From Norana najaformis (taxonomy: Eukaryota; Annelida; Clitellata; Crassiclitellata; Hormogastridae), in assembly GCA_964023275.1 (NCBI GenBank), contig OZ029916.1, forward strand, positions 34,307,727-34,371,726: 64,000 nucleotides of DNA, written 5' to 3'. Position 1 is the first letter of the stretch. Each line of letters begins with the position of its first letter. Made by a program: the position numbers and the translations under genes. Below, one piece after another: positions 34,301-46,404 of the stretch. Under the pieces are notes generated by a model that did no database searches, was not told the origin of the DNA, and saw nothing but the letters and a program-made list of their open reading frames with translations.

Positions 34301-35336
34301 GATATGAGCATATAACTTCTGTTTGTAAATTAATGCAACAGCTTCTAATTCAGGAAAGGATCTGATTTAAATTGGTGCTAATAGTGTGCAAAATGTTGAA
34401 TTGTAGCCAACGTCAGTACCTAAAATCAATCCTTATTACCCAGACATATTACTGTTAGACTGAGTTGTCTGATTGTCTTTTTATGGTTGTACCGAGAACT
34501 GGAATTGTTCTTGGTGAATGAGCTTTTTCACTTGCTGCACCTGAGTGTTGGAATTCTCTTCCCACTTCATTTCGTTCTGCTCAGTCTTTTATGTCATTTC
34601 AGTCTCAACTTAGGACTTATTTTCTCAGCTGGCTTAACTATCGTAGGCTGTCTCAGTGGACTGACATTCTGGGTGTTGACTGGATTATGGATTACTTTTG
34701 GTGTGCCATTGGTTGATGCTGTGTGAATTTGACACCAGTGTTATAGAAGTTGCTATTAGTAATAAAAATTAATACTAATATAAAAAACAATGGTGCACCT
34801 TTTGAGTACTTTTCAAAAGTGTTGCACAAGTGACTATCTAACTAAGCTAAACAAGTGCAGTTAAGGTAGGTTGGAAATGTTTATTGAGCATAATTAAATT
34901 TAATGTAGCGGTTGAAAATAAAGTTAGGTAATGCAAAGTAAGACAAGGTAAAGTAAGGTAGGGCAGAGTAAGGTAATTGCTTAGTTGTTACATTCTTCTG
35001 TCATCCTGTACCTGGTTGTCATACGACGTTTTGAGTTTACTAGTTGGTCTGTTTATTCTCTGCATTTAAGGCCTGAAATTCCTTACCTTTAATCGCCAAG
35101 AGTTTTGTACTCAGGACTACAAGATTTGTGTTTGTAATTAGTGACTTTTGGATGCATTATGTATATACATTTGTTTTGGGTTGAATCAGTTTCAGAGCCA
35201 TCAGATATTCCACGTCTTTGTCGTGGCTGCTGCCTTCATCCACTACCACGGCATGTCAGAAGTGGCCAACAATCGCCTTTCATTCGGCCATTGTCTGCAG
35301 GACTCGGCCACACCGGACGAACTGTACCCGCAGTAA
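25230..35336 (+). CDS. adipor: Adiponectin receptor (PAQR family) with six N-terminal 19-residue repeats
   Basis: Seven-helix membrane protein of the PAQR class I group. Vertebrate members bind adiponectin and show zinc-dependent ceramidase activity, with the N-terminus in the cytoplasm. Coding exons 25230-25397, 30800-31379, 32369-32549, 32856-33043, 33561-33754 and 35190-35336 join in frame to 485 residues. The start ATG has an ideal context (AACACCATGG). Residues 84-197 are six 19-residue repeats. LPGWLKDND, KGHRPPLNSF and FRIHTETGNIWTHLIG lead into helix 1. The zinc site is intact: H295 (FHTVYCH), D312, H441 and H445 (SHQIFH). Their spacing equals 191/208/337/341 of human ADIPOR1 as I remember it. 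The protein is about 110 residues longer than human ADIPOR1 (375). Of this, 104 residues lie before H295, and five extra repeats (95 residues) explain most of that excess. The family call is secure; ligand and substrate in this animal are unknown. Confidence 0.95.
27525..27720 (+). repeat. SINE-like repeat, family B
   Basis: Starts GATGCAGTGGCAGAATGC, has AAGTTCAAATCTTGG in the B-box position, and shares CAAGGAAGGTTG and TTTTCAGCTGAAATGTCC with 21506-21680. Confidence 0.4.
29385..29635. repeat. Degenerate GAGACA/AGACAC purine-rich repeat
   Basis: About 250 nt of imperfect GAGACA, AGAGACAA and ACACAGAGAC units. It produces long open frames on both strands that have no protein-like composition. 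Confidence 0.7.
30800..31379 (+). CDS. adipor: AdipoR coding exon 2: repeat region and pre-TM1 segment
   Basis: Follows TTTTTTAG and enters in phase 0 (TGSPRLSESLQHLCGF). It carries six 19-residue repeats at 30881-31222, then RAVIHHHHLPGWLKDND and the conserved region before helix 1. It leaves in phase 1 at GTAACA. GC and CpG content are clearly above the flanking introns. Minus-strand open frames over it are shadows. Confidence 0.94.
30881..31222 (+). repeat. Six tandem 57-bp coding repeats (19 residues each)
   Basis: Units are 30881-30937, 30938-30994, 30995-31051, 31052-31108, 31109-31165 and 31166-31222, with no gaps. The consensus is PGxxLDKAEEIARxAWxAV, and the Glu at position 9 and Trp at position 16 never change. 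Each unit looks like an amphipathic helix ended by Pro-Gly. The codons differ much more than the residues, so the array is old and kept by selection rather than a recent slippage product. Confidence 0.95.
31535..31680 (+). mobile_element. LINE-b 3' tail copy
   Basis: Contains the block ACCATTCCATTTGATTGTGG and ends AAGAGGCGCTATATAAATGT, the best-preserved example of the dispersed tail motif. It lies in an AdipoR intron. Confidence 0.45.
32369..32549 (+). CDS. adipor: AdipoR coding exon 3: TM1-TM2
   Basis: Encodes GFLAFVMVAAYFL (helix 1), a short loop, FSAFFAGAILCLGFSWVFHT (helix 2) and VYCHSERVGRIFGK. It includes the first zinc ligand, H295. It enters in phase 1, and the donor GTATGT is in phase 2. 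Confidence 0.95.
32856..33043 (+). CDS. adipor: AdipoR coding exon 4: TM3-TM4
   Basis: Encodes LDYCGIALLIVGSFVPWLYY (helix 3, with D312), then the outer loop and a helix from VYLVLIVVLGIGSIVVSMW. It ends KFRPVRAG. It enters in phase 2 after TTTCAG and leaves in phase 1 at GTGAGT. Confidence 0.95.
33561..33754 (+). CDS. adipor: AdipoR coding exon 5: TM5-TM6
   Basis: Encodes VFVALGLSGVIPAAHYIIAE (helix 5), helix 6 from LGWLFLMGFLYIAGAVIYAA, and the conserved RIPECIWPGKFDIW. It enters in phase 1 and leaves in phase 0 at GTAAGA. Confidence 0.95.
34030..34790 (+). mobile_element. LINE-a 3' fragment
   Basis: Encodes LTDYVNGICKVLCMHICDIC and ALVSSWVDYCS, reverse-transcriptase blocks also seen at 14510-14640. 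Further on it has a degraded C-terminal region and the tail TTTGACACCAGTGTTATAGA followed by TAATAAAAATTAATA. It sits in the AdipoR intron before the last exon. Confidence 0.68.
35190..35336 (+). CDS. adipor: AdipoR coding exon 6: TM7 and C-terminus
   Basis: Encodes FQSHQIFHVFVVAAAFIHYH (helix 7, with zinc ligands H441 and H445), then a hydrophilic tail ending DELYPQ and TAA. A second AG five nt downstream would remove FQ, which is conserved, so 35190 is preferred. Confidence 0.94.
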   Translation, partial: FQSHQIFHVFVVAAAFIHYHGMSEVANNRLSFGHCLQDSATPDELYPQ

Positions 35337-37145
35337 ACATTCCAGCAAGCGTCATTTTGCAAGTCGGCCTTGTTTGCGGAATCAGGTACTTGAAAGATCT
35401 TCTTAGTTTGCTCCTAATGGGCGACGGTCATTTAAGAGAAGTCTACCTGCATTCCTGAATTCAGTGCTAGCACTTCAACTGAACCTTTTTATGTTCAGTT
35501 AGTGAACGAGGAAGTGTAGAGCACAGAAACACATCAGTTTAACGAAACTGTCATTTGCAGTTCTTACAACACCTTACGATATTCACGCAAATTGTAAACA
35601 ATCCAGAAAAGCAGAAGCTAAGTCAATCAGTTATGGAAAAATGCAGCTGACAGCAATTACATGCTTTTCAGAAAAGGAGTACAAAAAGTTCTGAGCAGAA
35701 ATTGTTAAAGACTGTTCACTGTTGCTATTTTTCAGGACAAAAGCATTAGTTTGTGGATCTGTTTAGATTGATAATTTGTAAATTTGGTTTGTGGTTTGTT
35801 AGAAGTGAAAATACAAAGTGTTGTTATTTATGTTAGTGAAGTCTTGATGTTTAGGTTTACTTGTGGCTTCCTGTGAGTTTAGAAATATATTTATTTATGT
35901 TCATATGAAATTATGGTTAAGTTGTCATGAATTCCCGTTTGCTTGAGTTTACATAGGTTATTGATTTTGCAAAATCTCCTTTACACTCTTAACTTGTGAG
36001 ATTTGAATTTCTCCAAGAGTTCTCAGCCAAACCTCTTGGACGGTTTTGCAATAGTGTTTTGCAAGTACAGTACTTTCATACAACTTCATGGAAGAATACT
36101 TGCTAATTAGCAAGTTAAATCTAACTTAATGATAAAAAGTATTAAGTTAAGTAGCATCATCTTGAATATTATTCACATTCTGGGATCCAGGTCAGAATCT
36201 GCTGCACCTTCAGGATTAGAAATTCATGGGTATTCTAAATATTGACTAAATCTTTTCTATCAGTACATGTGGCTGACATTTCAGATTTGTTTTTAGAAAA
36301 AGAGAAAAATCAGCATAAAAGACAGTTGAAGATACTGTGAACAGCACATCCAAAGATGCTGTTAATCTGCATAAAGATTCACTAAAAATTATGTTAAAAC
36401 ATGAACAGATTTTAAAACGAGTATCCCAAATTATCATAAAAACTGCTGATAACAGTAAAACATGCAAATCTTAAAATCAGCAAATTAACCTCGTTGAAGT
36501 GTCACCTTTATGCATGAACAACTCTAAAGAACTAGCTTATTGTTAACTTCTGGGTTTCATTGTTATTGTAATAATACAGGCTGTGAAATCTTTAATATCT
36601 GACAACATTGCTGCTCAGGATGTGGCAATCGTATAAATTTGCTGAATTTCTCAGTTGACGTTGTATGACATGCTAGCAGTCGTACCTTTGTCCGCATTTT
36701 GTTGTGTGACTGATTTGTTGGCTGAAACGCTTCAGTTGAGGTTCTGTATTTTTAAAATCTGTTTATAGAATGACATTTTTCTTCATCTAATTTTCAGGCA
36801 AAATGGGGAATCAGTAATAACGAGAGCTTTTCCAGTGAATGGTAATGGAATTGATTCTGTACATGATGTATCTTGTGACAGTGTGCCATGAATATTCAGA
36901 CCTTTGCATTATCCTTAACATGTTTGAGAAATCCCTTAATAATTATTTCATGATCAGTATGAATATGTTTGCATAATATACTTAAATTAAGTATTAAATT
37001 AAGGACTTGCCAGGTCATAGTTTGACTTATCATTGAGGCTGGTGTGTTGTGCAGTAGGGTTCTGACATTGAAGATGTTGCAAGAATGCATTGTAAAGATA
37101 TATGTTTAACTGAAGATGATAACTTGTTAGGTTAGAGATAATTCC

Positions 37146-37151
37146 AATAAA
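37146..37151 (+). terminator. Candidate AdipoR polyadenylation signal AATAAA
   Basis: First AATAAA that I find after the AdipoR stop. GT- and T-rich sequence follows within 50 nt. This would give a 3' UTR of about 1.8 kb. Confidence 0.35.
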
Positions 37152-38626
37152 ACTGTGGCTGGTGCAACACAAACTGTTATTTCTTTAATTTCTTTTCTTT
37201 AGTCTTGGGTCAAAACCTGGTCTTACTCAGAATTTTGATGGTCAGAATTTTCCTGCCTGTGCTTTACTTGAATTGCATGAGTGATGTTGATGCTATCTGC
37301 AGCTATTTCACATGTATTTTAACCAGTTCAAAGAATTTAATGCTTCTTGTCTTTGAAGTTCTTCCCAGAGATTACCTTATGTATCCTGACCGATGTGGTG
37401 TGAATGAACAAAATATGCTACCTGATTGCATTGTGCCATCTGGTGGAGTCTTTGGCAGTAGGTAGCGCCACTGTGCAAATTCACACCTCTTGAGTCGATT
37501 GAGCACTATACGATCAGTGTAGCTTTTTGTAGATTTTCAACTGAATGATGCTGACACTGTGGGCTAACTGCTAAAATTTGGCTAATTTTTCCTGAAACTT
37601 GCACAGCAACGCTGTCAAATTGCTCTTACAGAGTGCTGTATGTTTAGTTTATGTGCATTAAATGTTGACCAGTTTGAGAAGCACGTAAACTGGCTTCTTC
37701 TCATTTTCAGCATGCCATAAGGTAATGTATTGTACAATACTTTGTGTTGCTTCTTTTCGATAAAATTGAACGCCCGGTCTGGTTTAGCTGGTCTGCTCTG
37801 GTTGCAGTTTTGCATGTTGTGTAGCATTATTTAATATGTAATTAACATTTTTATGTCTAGGTGTTGGTTTAACTTGATTTCAGTCAACATCAAAAGGACA
37901 TGACAGCTTTGAATTTATGTTCTCTTTCTGCAGGGCATTTATATGAACTGCATAATTGTTCCATTTGCTGAAGAGTTCTTTGTGTGGAGGCCTTCTCTGC
38001 AACCGCAGACAGTTGACTGTCCACTAAAGTTCCTTTAGTTGAAGCATATTTAGTTTTTGCACAGATTCGGATGGCCCAGTGTTACCGTAATTGTGGCTCA
38101 GTGTTGTGTTACCATTAGCTACTCATTAACTCACTGATGATTGTGTGATGACAGCAGTGGCAAAGTTTCGATACCAATCTGTAAGTATATTAAGAACTGA
38201 TGTCTATGTGTTATCATCACTAAATGTAAATGATCAGGTAGCTAACTGTACGATCCTTGTGGCAAGATGCTGTGGTTGTTATGATACTGTTAAGGAATAG
38301 TTGCAATAGATGAATAGTGATTATTTATTTGCAATGATTGTGGCCAAAGTGCTGACATCAGCAACCGATGGTGATTGTGATGATGATGTATAGTGGTTTA
38401 GTGTATTAGTAATGATTATTTACATGTATTAACTATTTTATATTAACTTTTTCATTGTGACTGAAAGTGTTTTAGTTGAATCTTAGTGAGCTGAGCACCC
38501 TCTCACCCGCTTCTTTTTCACACTAGAAATGTTTTCAACCTTTTACTTTGCCAGTTGTAAAAGCAGTTGATGATCTTCATCTAACTTTTTCCTTAAACTT
38601 TTGTAAAACGAAGAGAACCACATCCA

Positions 38627-38632
38627 AATAAA
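38627..38632 (+). terminator. Alternative AdipoR polyadenylation signal AATAAA
   Basis: AATAAA followed by a TGTTGCCTTTCT stretch; it could serve as a distal site. Supported by the hexamer only. Confidence 0.25.
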
Positions 38633-40134
38633 TGTTGCCTTTCTGAAGTTTCAGCATATATATCAATGACTGGTGTAAATCTAAATTGCTTGTCTGTTAT
38701 TATTTAAGTCACAAAAGTATCATTCATTGGTTATTTAAGTCACCATTCTATGATTGGGTGGAAATTTCACTAATGTGACTGGATAAATAGATATTTTGAC
38801 TCAAGTGCAAACGAAAAACAACAATCCAACAAATGAACAGCCATTCATTATGGGTTGATGGCCCGACAATTTCATATAATAGATTTACAAAGTCATTACT
38901 GGTCACAGGTAAATGTTTACCTTTATACAGCTCTGGATTCAGAGCTGAAAGGCATTCACAATCCCGATGCTCAATTGGTAGATTTCTGCATTTCCAAGAC
39001 TTCGATTTTTCCTTCACTTTGCTAATTTTTTGACAAGTGGCCGATAAGAAAATCTTCATTTGATATTGTTATGTTTATCGAGTGAATTAGTGTTATGAAT
39101 TAGTGTAACGTTGTTGAGGCCTAGATAAGATTGTATACATTTTGGTGTGATCAAGGTAATGTGTGCTGCTTAAACAGTATAGACTTTGGTGTGATTCAGT
39201 TGTTGACTAAACTGTAATTGTAATCACGACAATTTGTCCTACTTCAAGCGTGCTTTACAATTTCAGATGTCGGCACGCCCAAAAGTCCAACAGTAAATGA
39301 TAAATGGATGATGTACAAAATCAGACGCTGATACTACAGTTATACAGTAAACAAAAAATTTAACTGTTGGTAGATAATAGATTTGAAATCTCAACAGTCT
39401 CTTAAAAACAAGAACATTAAACATTAAATGGCCTGTGAAAGACGATTTTGTTGAAGCAAGTTTGCATTTGTGGACATGGATGTGGTTTATGTTGGGCAGT
39501 GTGAAATTATAATTAATAAAATGAATTAAATTATACTGCTAAGTGTTCATTATTATTATTTTGCCAAAGCTGTATTTGTTCTCTCAGGTTTAAAACTTAG
39601 AGAAGACATTTTTCTGGAATGACAAGTCTTTGTCACTGTTATTATTTATTGTTGTTTTATAAAAATGAGTTACATGCGTATGAAGTGCCAGCTGAATTCT
39701 GCTAATGTAATGCCCACCTAGTTGGGAAACCTGGCGCCGCCAGTGTCGGATTTCGTTTGTCAAGTGCGCATTTGAAACTTCCGGAATCAATAGGGGGGTT
39801 CAGTAACGGTCTATGGTGAAGGTAGTTCCCTTTGGAAATAACAAGCAAGAGTTTAAACTCAAGTAGTCCGTCACGTTTGGTGACTTGCTAAGTAGTTTTG
39901 CTTTGACTCGCGGTGGACAAATTGCGTGAAAGTGGCGGAAATAAAGTGGATTTGCGGAAGAAACGCGGTCTTTGGGTTCGGCGAAGGGTGGCAAGGCAAT
40001 CTGCCCTCACATAAATATGTCGCTGGAGCGCAGTGGCCGATTCGGAAATGTATTGAGGGGAGCGATAATGGCGCAGGAGGTCATAGCGAATACAGCGAAG
40101 GTGGACGTTTGCGGCCCAACCAATATCTCGAATG

Positions 40135-40440
40135 GGGTAATCGTATTCCTCAGATTTCTACAGCGCCCAACGAAAGCCACGTCACGGGTACCAGCCGATT
40201 CACAGGCGCTCAGTCAAAACGAAATCGATAGGCAAAAGTCCGGTTCCAGGTCAAGATCCAAGAGTTAGGCAGATAGAGAGACAGAATGGCAGCTACGGTG
40301 GGGATGTTTGGGATTGGAGAGGAAAGAGGGGTACGAGGAAGAAGGGGACTGAGGATAGGATCTGTGAAAGAAGAATGTTTTCAGTTTTGAGTGAAAGGCC
40401 AATGCAGAAATTGCAACGGTTGAGTATAGGTGAGTTTGTA
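40135..40440 (-). mobile_element. LINE-c 3' fragment
   Basis: On the minus strand it encodes ISALAFHSKLKTFFFHRSY, then the LINE-c 3' UTR. The end is GGGCGCTGTAGAAATCTGAG followed by an AATACGATTACC tail. It parallels 22030-22345 along its whole length. Confidence 0.6.
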
Positions 40441-40653
40441 TGATGGGGTACATGTAATGTAATGTAAAATAACGAAATTTCTCAGCGCCACAAAAGCTGC
40501 GTCGGAGGGGCCAGTTTATTCACTGGCGCCATTACAAATCAAGTCCGCAAGCCATGTTATTGGATAATGGATGAATACATGGAAAAAATGGTGGAAGAGT
40601 GAATGGCCGGATTGGCCCACTACCTGGACTCGTCGGCAGATCCAGAAGTTTAC

Positions 40654-40657
<4 letters not shown>

Positions 40658-40720
<63 letters not shown>
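40658..40720. repeat. (GT)n microsatellite
   Basis: About 63 nt of uninterrupted GT/TG. It gives poly-(Cys-Val) or poly-(His-Thr) reading frames that are not genes. Confidence 0.95.
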
Positions 40721-40721
<1 letters not shown>

Positions 40722-41102
40722 AAGTGGACAAGGCCTTATTTCTTGACCTTTTATTTAGTTCGTCAATTTTACCCAGTTTGGAGTGGGACAAGCACTGGCG
40801 CGCTATAAATCCGATTGGGGGATTCTCCGGTTGGTCTCTGGTCCGTTCATTGATGTCTGAGCTTCGGGCAATAGCAGCTGCAGGGAGAGCGATGACAGGC
40901 CTTTCGGCCTACTGCACCAGTGAGAGTTCTCTGCTGTAATAACTGGGCCTGAATCTAAAGAAAGGGGGGCCCGATAAAGACCAGAGGGCCCATTTTCAAG
41001 TCATCTGCTCTAAATCCGAGGTTACGTCACTGGTTCTAAGCGACACAACGCCAGCATTCAACCTCTGTTCTTTCATAAGAAGGGAATCCGATTCCTTACT
41101 TT

Positions 41103-41134
41103 GTAAGTAAGTAAATAAGTAAGTAAGTAAGTCG
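41103..41134. repeat. (AAGT)n microsatellite
   Basis: A short run of AAGT tetramers with one interruption. Confidence 0.85.
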
Positions 41135-41839
41135 TCTTTTTATTAGCGCGAGACAAACGCCCATACTTTACATTAACAATGACCAGTGACTGCTGCACTA
41201 CCAAAATGCCTAATCGACAAGGTAGGTTATACTGGTGTTCCAATGTCATACACCTTTGACCCCTGCAGATATGTTCTCAGGTAGGCGAATGACAGGTTAG
41301 ATGGGGAGAATGGCCTGCATTTTGTCAAATTTTAGGTTTTACTCATAAATTTAGGACTTAGTTGTCTCAGATATATATTTTGTTTTTATTATTTGAAAAA
41401 GCATGCTTTTAGGAATCTCATGAGGCTATTGCAATATTATCTCAAGAGTAAAATATGAAAATTTAAGTTTTTCTTTGCTGGTGAAAAATGTCCCAGTGCA
41501 GGCCACCATGTGGAGCATTCGAACAACGTATGTGGAGCTTTGGGTCAGACAACAGATGAGGTCTAATTTTATCGAGTGTACGAGATCATATTCTAATCAT
41601 GCTATCAAAACACTGTCAAAAAGTTCATTCAGCTGAAAAATATGACAAATAGGTCTTCGAACATGATAAAAACTCAGATACTTGTTTTAAGCGGTTTCTT
41701 TTTATCAGTTCGAGGCATCAGAATTGCAATTGTGGCATAATTATGTAATATGCATTTCCCTCAGTGCGTTCGTTAGGTGACGCTACAAGCGTTTATATTT
41801 GCGCATGGCTTAAATACACCACTGACCCAATGCAAGAGA

Positions 41840-41990
41840 TCGTAATTCCAAGATTTCTACAGCGCCCAACGAAAGCCGCGCAGCGGGGACCAGCTTATTC
41901 ACAGGCGCTCAGTCAAAACAAAATCGATAGGCAAAAGGGTTCGGTTCCAGGTCAAGATCCAAGAGTCAGGCAGAGAGACAGGTGACCCAT
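41840..41990 (-). mobile_element. LINE-c 3' tail copy
   Basis: The closest match to 22500-22625: CGCCCAACGAAAGCCGCGCA, CAGGCGCTCAGTCAAAACAA and GGCAAAAGGGTTCGGTTCC on the plus strand. The minus-strand end is CTGTAGAAATCTTGGAATTA, then CGATC. Confidence 0.6.
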
Positions 41991-43204
41991 TGCAGGTCAT
42001 TCTCCCCTATGTTTAGGAATTTACTGTTAGATCCAAGATAGATAGGATATAGGACTAAGAACTCGGTTAATAAAGCACCACTGACAACGAATATGCCGAA
42101 AGAATAGTTCACTGAAGAGAGTTCAATTCTTCGTTAGTGCCACCAATTGCATAAAATTGTGTTTAATATGTTACATATAATTCTGTTTTATACCATGTGT
42201 ATATATAGAGCCAGCCGCTCGCATAGCTTGGCATTATTAATCTAGATTTAGCACTGTTTCGTGTTTTGATTACTGATTAGTGAGCAATCACTGGGGACTG
42301 TACTGCACATTACTACGCCGAATATCTACAGGTTAACAAAATGACAGGGCTGGATGCGATGTGTACGGGACCGTAGCGAGCGATGGGGGCATGTGCCCCA
42401 TCACCGGAGGTGTGTGCCCCATCGCCAAAGCTTTGCCCCAGTGCCCTGTCACGTCGGAAATTCCGCCAATTTATTTCCTGAATTATTTCTTGTAAGAGTT
42501 TGAGCATTTGGAATTCAGTTTAAACCCAGGATACTTACAAGACAGACATATAGACAGGCATGCAGCTACATAAATAAGTAAGTAAGTACTTATGCAGAGA
42601 GACCGGTAACCAGACGAAGAGAGTCACAGACGGTCAGAAAGACAGACTCCTCCATACAGATCATCACAGAGACCGGCTGGCAGGTGGCATACGTTTAGTT
42701 CCGCCCCAAGTTTTGAAAGAACCCTTTTAACAGAAATGGCGGCCAGATACCTTCACCCTGATATGTATGGTGATGCCCAAGCGTTGCTTTCTTCCAACAT
42801 TTAGACAGCCACAATATAAGCCGGAACACATCATACGCAAATCTTCAACCAGACTCACACAGTCGCTTTGATGTGATCAACATTACGTTGACAAACTCGG
42901 CATCAACCATCACAGGCCAGGCAAAAACATATTCATTGGCAAACCAACCACGCCCCCCGCTCCCTCCCCGCAGATTTGCGAGCTGTTGTACCCGACGCCC
43001 GAGTTTCCAAGCTGCCTCATTGTCACAACAACTTGGTATAAATGAGGAATTAATAAGTTTAGAGTGATCTGAGAGACTCCAAAAATGTTATTTTTTGTGT
43101 GTACATTTCTCAGGTGTCGAGATTCGAAAGGCGAGTCTAGGCCTATGTTATTGATAGGTAATTGGTATTCTTTATGACCTTTGTATGAATGCATGTCTTT
43201 AGAT

Positions 43205-43660
43205 GTTAATACTGGGGCACGGGTACAGCAAGCACCAAAGGCTCTGGTGAAAAGTAAAAGTGAAATCTCGATATGCTTGAAATTTGTGTCACCAGTGGTG
43301 GGGTCCGCGGGATCCAGACCCTCATAGTTCATTCCCGAGAAGGTCATGAGATATTTGCGATTCCACTTTCTCTTTTGTAGGGGTGTAATGATGTAACAGA
43401 CACAGTCTCAGCTTTACTTTACTTGTACCAAGGTAAACAGCTTAACAAACAGTCATCAGAACAAACAAGTAGCCAAAATGTGCTCCATTTCATAATAAAT
43501 GCTCCAAAATGCTTTGGCTTCCGGGGCTCCGCCCCAGACCCAGCTGGGAAGCTTACGACGCTCTCCAGACCCCTGGTCGCCGGGGGTTTCGTACCTTTCG
43601 GCACTCGCGGCGTCGCGTCTTGGGTGCTTGCTGTACACGTGCCCCAGTACCAAAACTTGT
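43205..43660. repeat. Inverted-repeat-flanked segment of about 450 bp
   Basis: TACTGGGGCACGGGTACAGC (43211 onward) recurs as an inverted copy near 43627-43656 (GCTGTACACGTGCCCCAGTA), with 18 of 20 bases matching. Between them lies a GGGGCTCCGCCCC palindrome (about 43525-43537). This could be a small MITE-like element or two nearby inverted copies of a longer repeat. No target-site duplication was confirmed. Confidence 0.4.
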
Positions 43661-45596
43661 CCCAATCACTGGCAAAATCCTGGCTACGTGGGATAGATCT
43701 GTGGTTGGAAACTGTGGGGAAAGACTTGTCGGCAATAGCGAAATGTATGCGAAAAATGGATCTTCAGTGGAAAGTGGTCTGAACCAATGGTGGTTCTCCC
43801 CACTCCTTCCCTAGAAATCGTGTCATGATGCTGTGCCCCGAAGCCCCCAGCTGAACGTCATAAGGTCACGAGGGCGAGGCAACATCAAGGGGCTAAAGCT
43901 CTGGCTAGGGTAATTATCAACATCAACGAAACTACCTTCGTAAGTACTGAATAGTCTGTAAGTACTGTGTATGCGAAACTAAGAACTGTCGTCTGTTGCA
44001 AAATAAGTTCAGCACTCTGGCCTCCGTCGTAGGGCACACTGCCTTTGATCGTTGACGGAAGTAACAGTCTTTTTTGCAATCACTCTAGCAATAATCTCGA
44101 CTAAATGATATCCCGAGTCCGTTGCTTGTCAGACGATTCGATTAACGAGACACGACTATGACCAGTATTATTAATCAGCCGAATAAGCGAACACATTCCG
44201 TCGTACAGGTATAATAACTTCGACCATAGACGTGAGCATTTACAGAGACAACCCGCGTGCGGCGCATCTCCCCGTTATACTGCATCTTCGAAATGGCGAT
44301 TTGTCGTCTTCAAAGATGCTTTTAGAGCGTCGTGTGCGTTTTAGCGGTTTTCTCTAATGGCTCGGCCGGCTATAATGGTTCCGTTGCGCATAAAACGGAG
44401 GAAATGGAGTCCATACGCAGACGGAGCATCCGAAAATCTTCGGACGGTCGTCTTTTGACACGCCCGGCCGGTTGCCTACGCAGCTCGAGTTCGCGTTGCG
44501 TCCGACCGGAAAATTGCTTGCGCTGTTAGTGGTAGCAGCTAATGGCGTCGAACTGTGGCGATTAAAAGACTACCTTTATCCGGCGCAGGTTAAAAGTGGA
44601 CGCGCAAGATGACAGTTTTAATCTGCACTTATAAAGACGAAGTTCAGTTTGATTACAGGACTTCGTTTCAGGTGCTGATGTAATGCAATGATGCCAACAA
44701 AGTCGTGGCTTCTAAACGTTAGACAGGTTGAGTCGGTTCGTCATGAAGAGAACACCAGGCACTACGCATATGCAGATAACCCAAGATTGGGTGAGGTGGG
44801 AATGAAAAGGTAAGGTAAGGCAGTTTATAATTTATGTTGCGCATCTACTAATAGATTTTACATGGCCTTCAAATGCGTCGTGATGTGAAGTTGACGGAAC
44901 CTTCAGACAGCATTCGAGAAACCAACACCACCATTGTTGTCGTTGTTATCAGCAATATTAGGTCTACATAGCCTTATCCTTGTTGGGCGCCTGTGATAAG
45001 ATGGTTTTCTCGTCCTGGATGCAAAAAAGAACAGAGTTCGACTCCAAATATGACCTGGGGCTGTATGAGTGCTTCCGACTCGAATTGCATGTTATTAAAG
45101 CTCAAGAAGAGCAAGATCAAGAACATCAAGAACAAAACGAACAACAAGAACAAAGAATGAAGTAGTAGTAGAAGTCGTCAAGGTGTTTCGTTGTCGAAAG
45201 ATGCTTATTCACGGAAATGGAGACTGATGCCGTTCTCTTTACTGAGCTCTCGATACTGAACTGTCTTCAGCACATCAACTTCCGACATGCTCACTACACA
45301 TGTTGAATATACTGTAGTTGCTTAAAAAACCGAGTTTTTTGATTCCACATAATTATCCTGGATTTAATCAGTAAATTCCACCAGTAAACTAACGATGACA
45401 AATTGCACAAAACAGGAAGCAAGCGACTTTTAGGGTTTTTATAGGTACTACTTAACTTCAAGCTTGGGCCGCGTATTGTGCAACTGTAGCCTAGTCCTGT
45501 CTGGACGACATTAACAGTTGTCCTAACAGTTGATTGCGTATGCCACACACTAAGGACAGAGCTGACAAAACTTGAATGACCTCATGTGAACTTGAG

Positions 45597-45624
45597 ACGA
45601 ACGAACGAACGAACGAACGAACGG
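45597..45624. repeat. (ACGA)n microsatellite
   Basis: Six to seven perfect ACGA tetramers. Confidence 0.9.
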
Positions 45625-46404
45625 AGAACTTGTAGCTTCGAGCTCATCTCAAGCGTTAAGATGACGCTTGACGCCAGACCATGGTCCATCGAATTCGGCA
45701 CTAATTGGCGCAGTGAAAGAGACACCGTGCAGCGCGCCGTGACGTCTGTCGTCGCCGACCGTGAGGGCTTTGTAGGCAGACCGACAACCTGCGTACGACG
45801 CAGAAGCACCGCAGTCGTTGGAGGCGTTTTTTGGACGACTCAGGCAAGCATCCTCATTAAGAGACCAACCCTATTGTCCGGTCTGAATAGCCGCAATAAC
45901 AGCCGCCCGCTTGACACAATGACCACCCATCGTCACGACTGCCCGCCTTCGGTCACGGTGCAGTGAAAGACCCCTCACGGTTCGTAGGACGACAGAAAGA
46001 GTTCACCTCGAGAACAAGGCAACCTCGCCTTCGGAATTAACAAACCCTGGCCTTTTCGACTACGGGAGCTGCCCTTTGACGAAGGGTAATGAAACAGGGT
46101 GTCGAGCTGCCCGTGGTGAGGGCCACAGAACCCCCGGTGGCGTGACGATTCTGACGAACGGAGAGAAAGACTGTTCAGAGTCGACAGATTTATACAAAAT
46201 CGTCTATTGTGTGACGGGTCTTTTAGGAACGCGGACTGACTAACCATCCTGTTAAGGTCTTCAAATGAACGGTCTGCTATGATTAGCAGGTGAATGAATG
46301 GCTGTGACGAAAGGTACTTAATGAGTGCATGAAGAGTGAATTGAACAACATCTGACCAACTGTCCTCGAATCAGACTTAACCTCAACGTTGTAACGTTGT
46401 GTCA

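Larger units (their letters stand above)
35337..39715 (+). other. Probable long 3' UTR of the adiponectin receptor and downstream DNA
   Basis: No exon-like open frame is found. The sequence is AT-rich and CpG-poor like the introns upstream, consistent with transcribed DNA. Candidate polyadenylation hexamers are at 37146-37151 and 38627-38632. Confidence 0.45.

Noticed and set aside
45586-45966. 126-codon plus-strand frame
   Set aside because: Starts in an ACGA microsatellite, has no recognised motif, and there is an equally open opposite strand nearby. Not supported as a gene.
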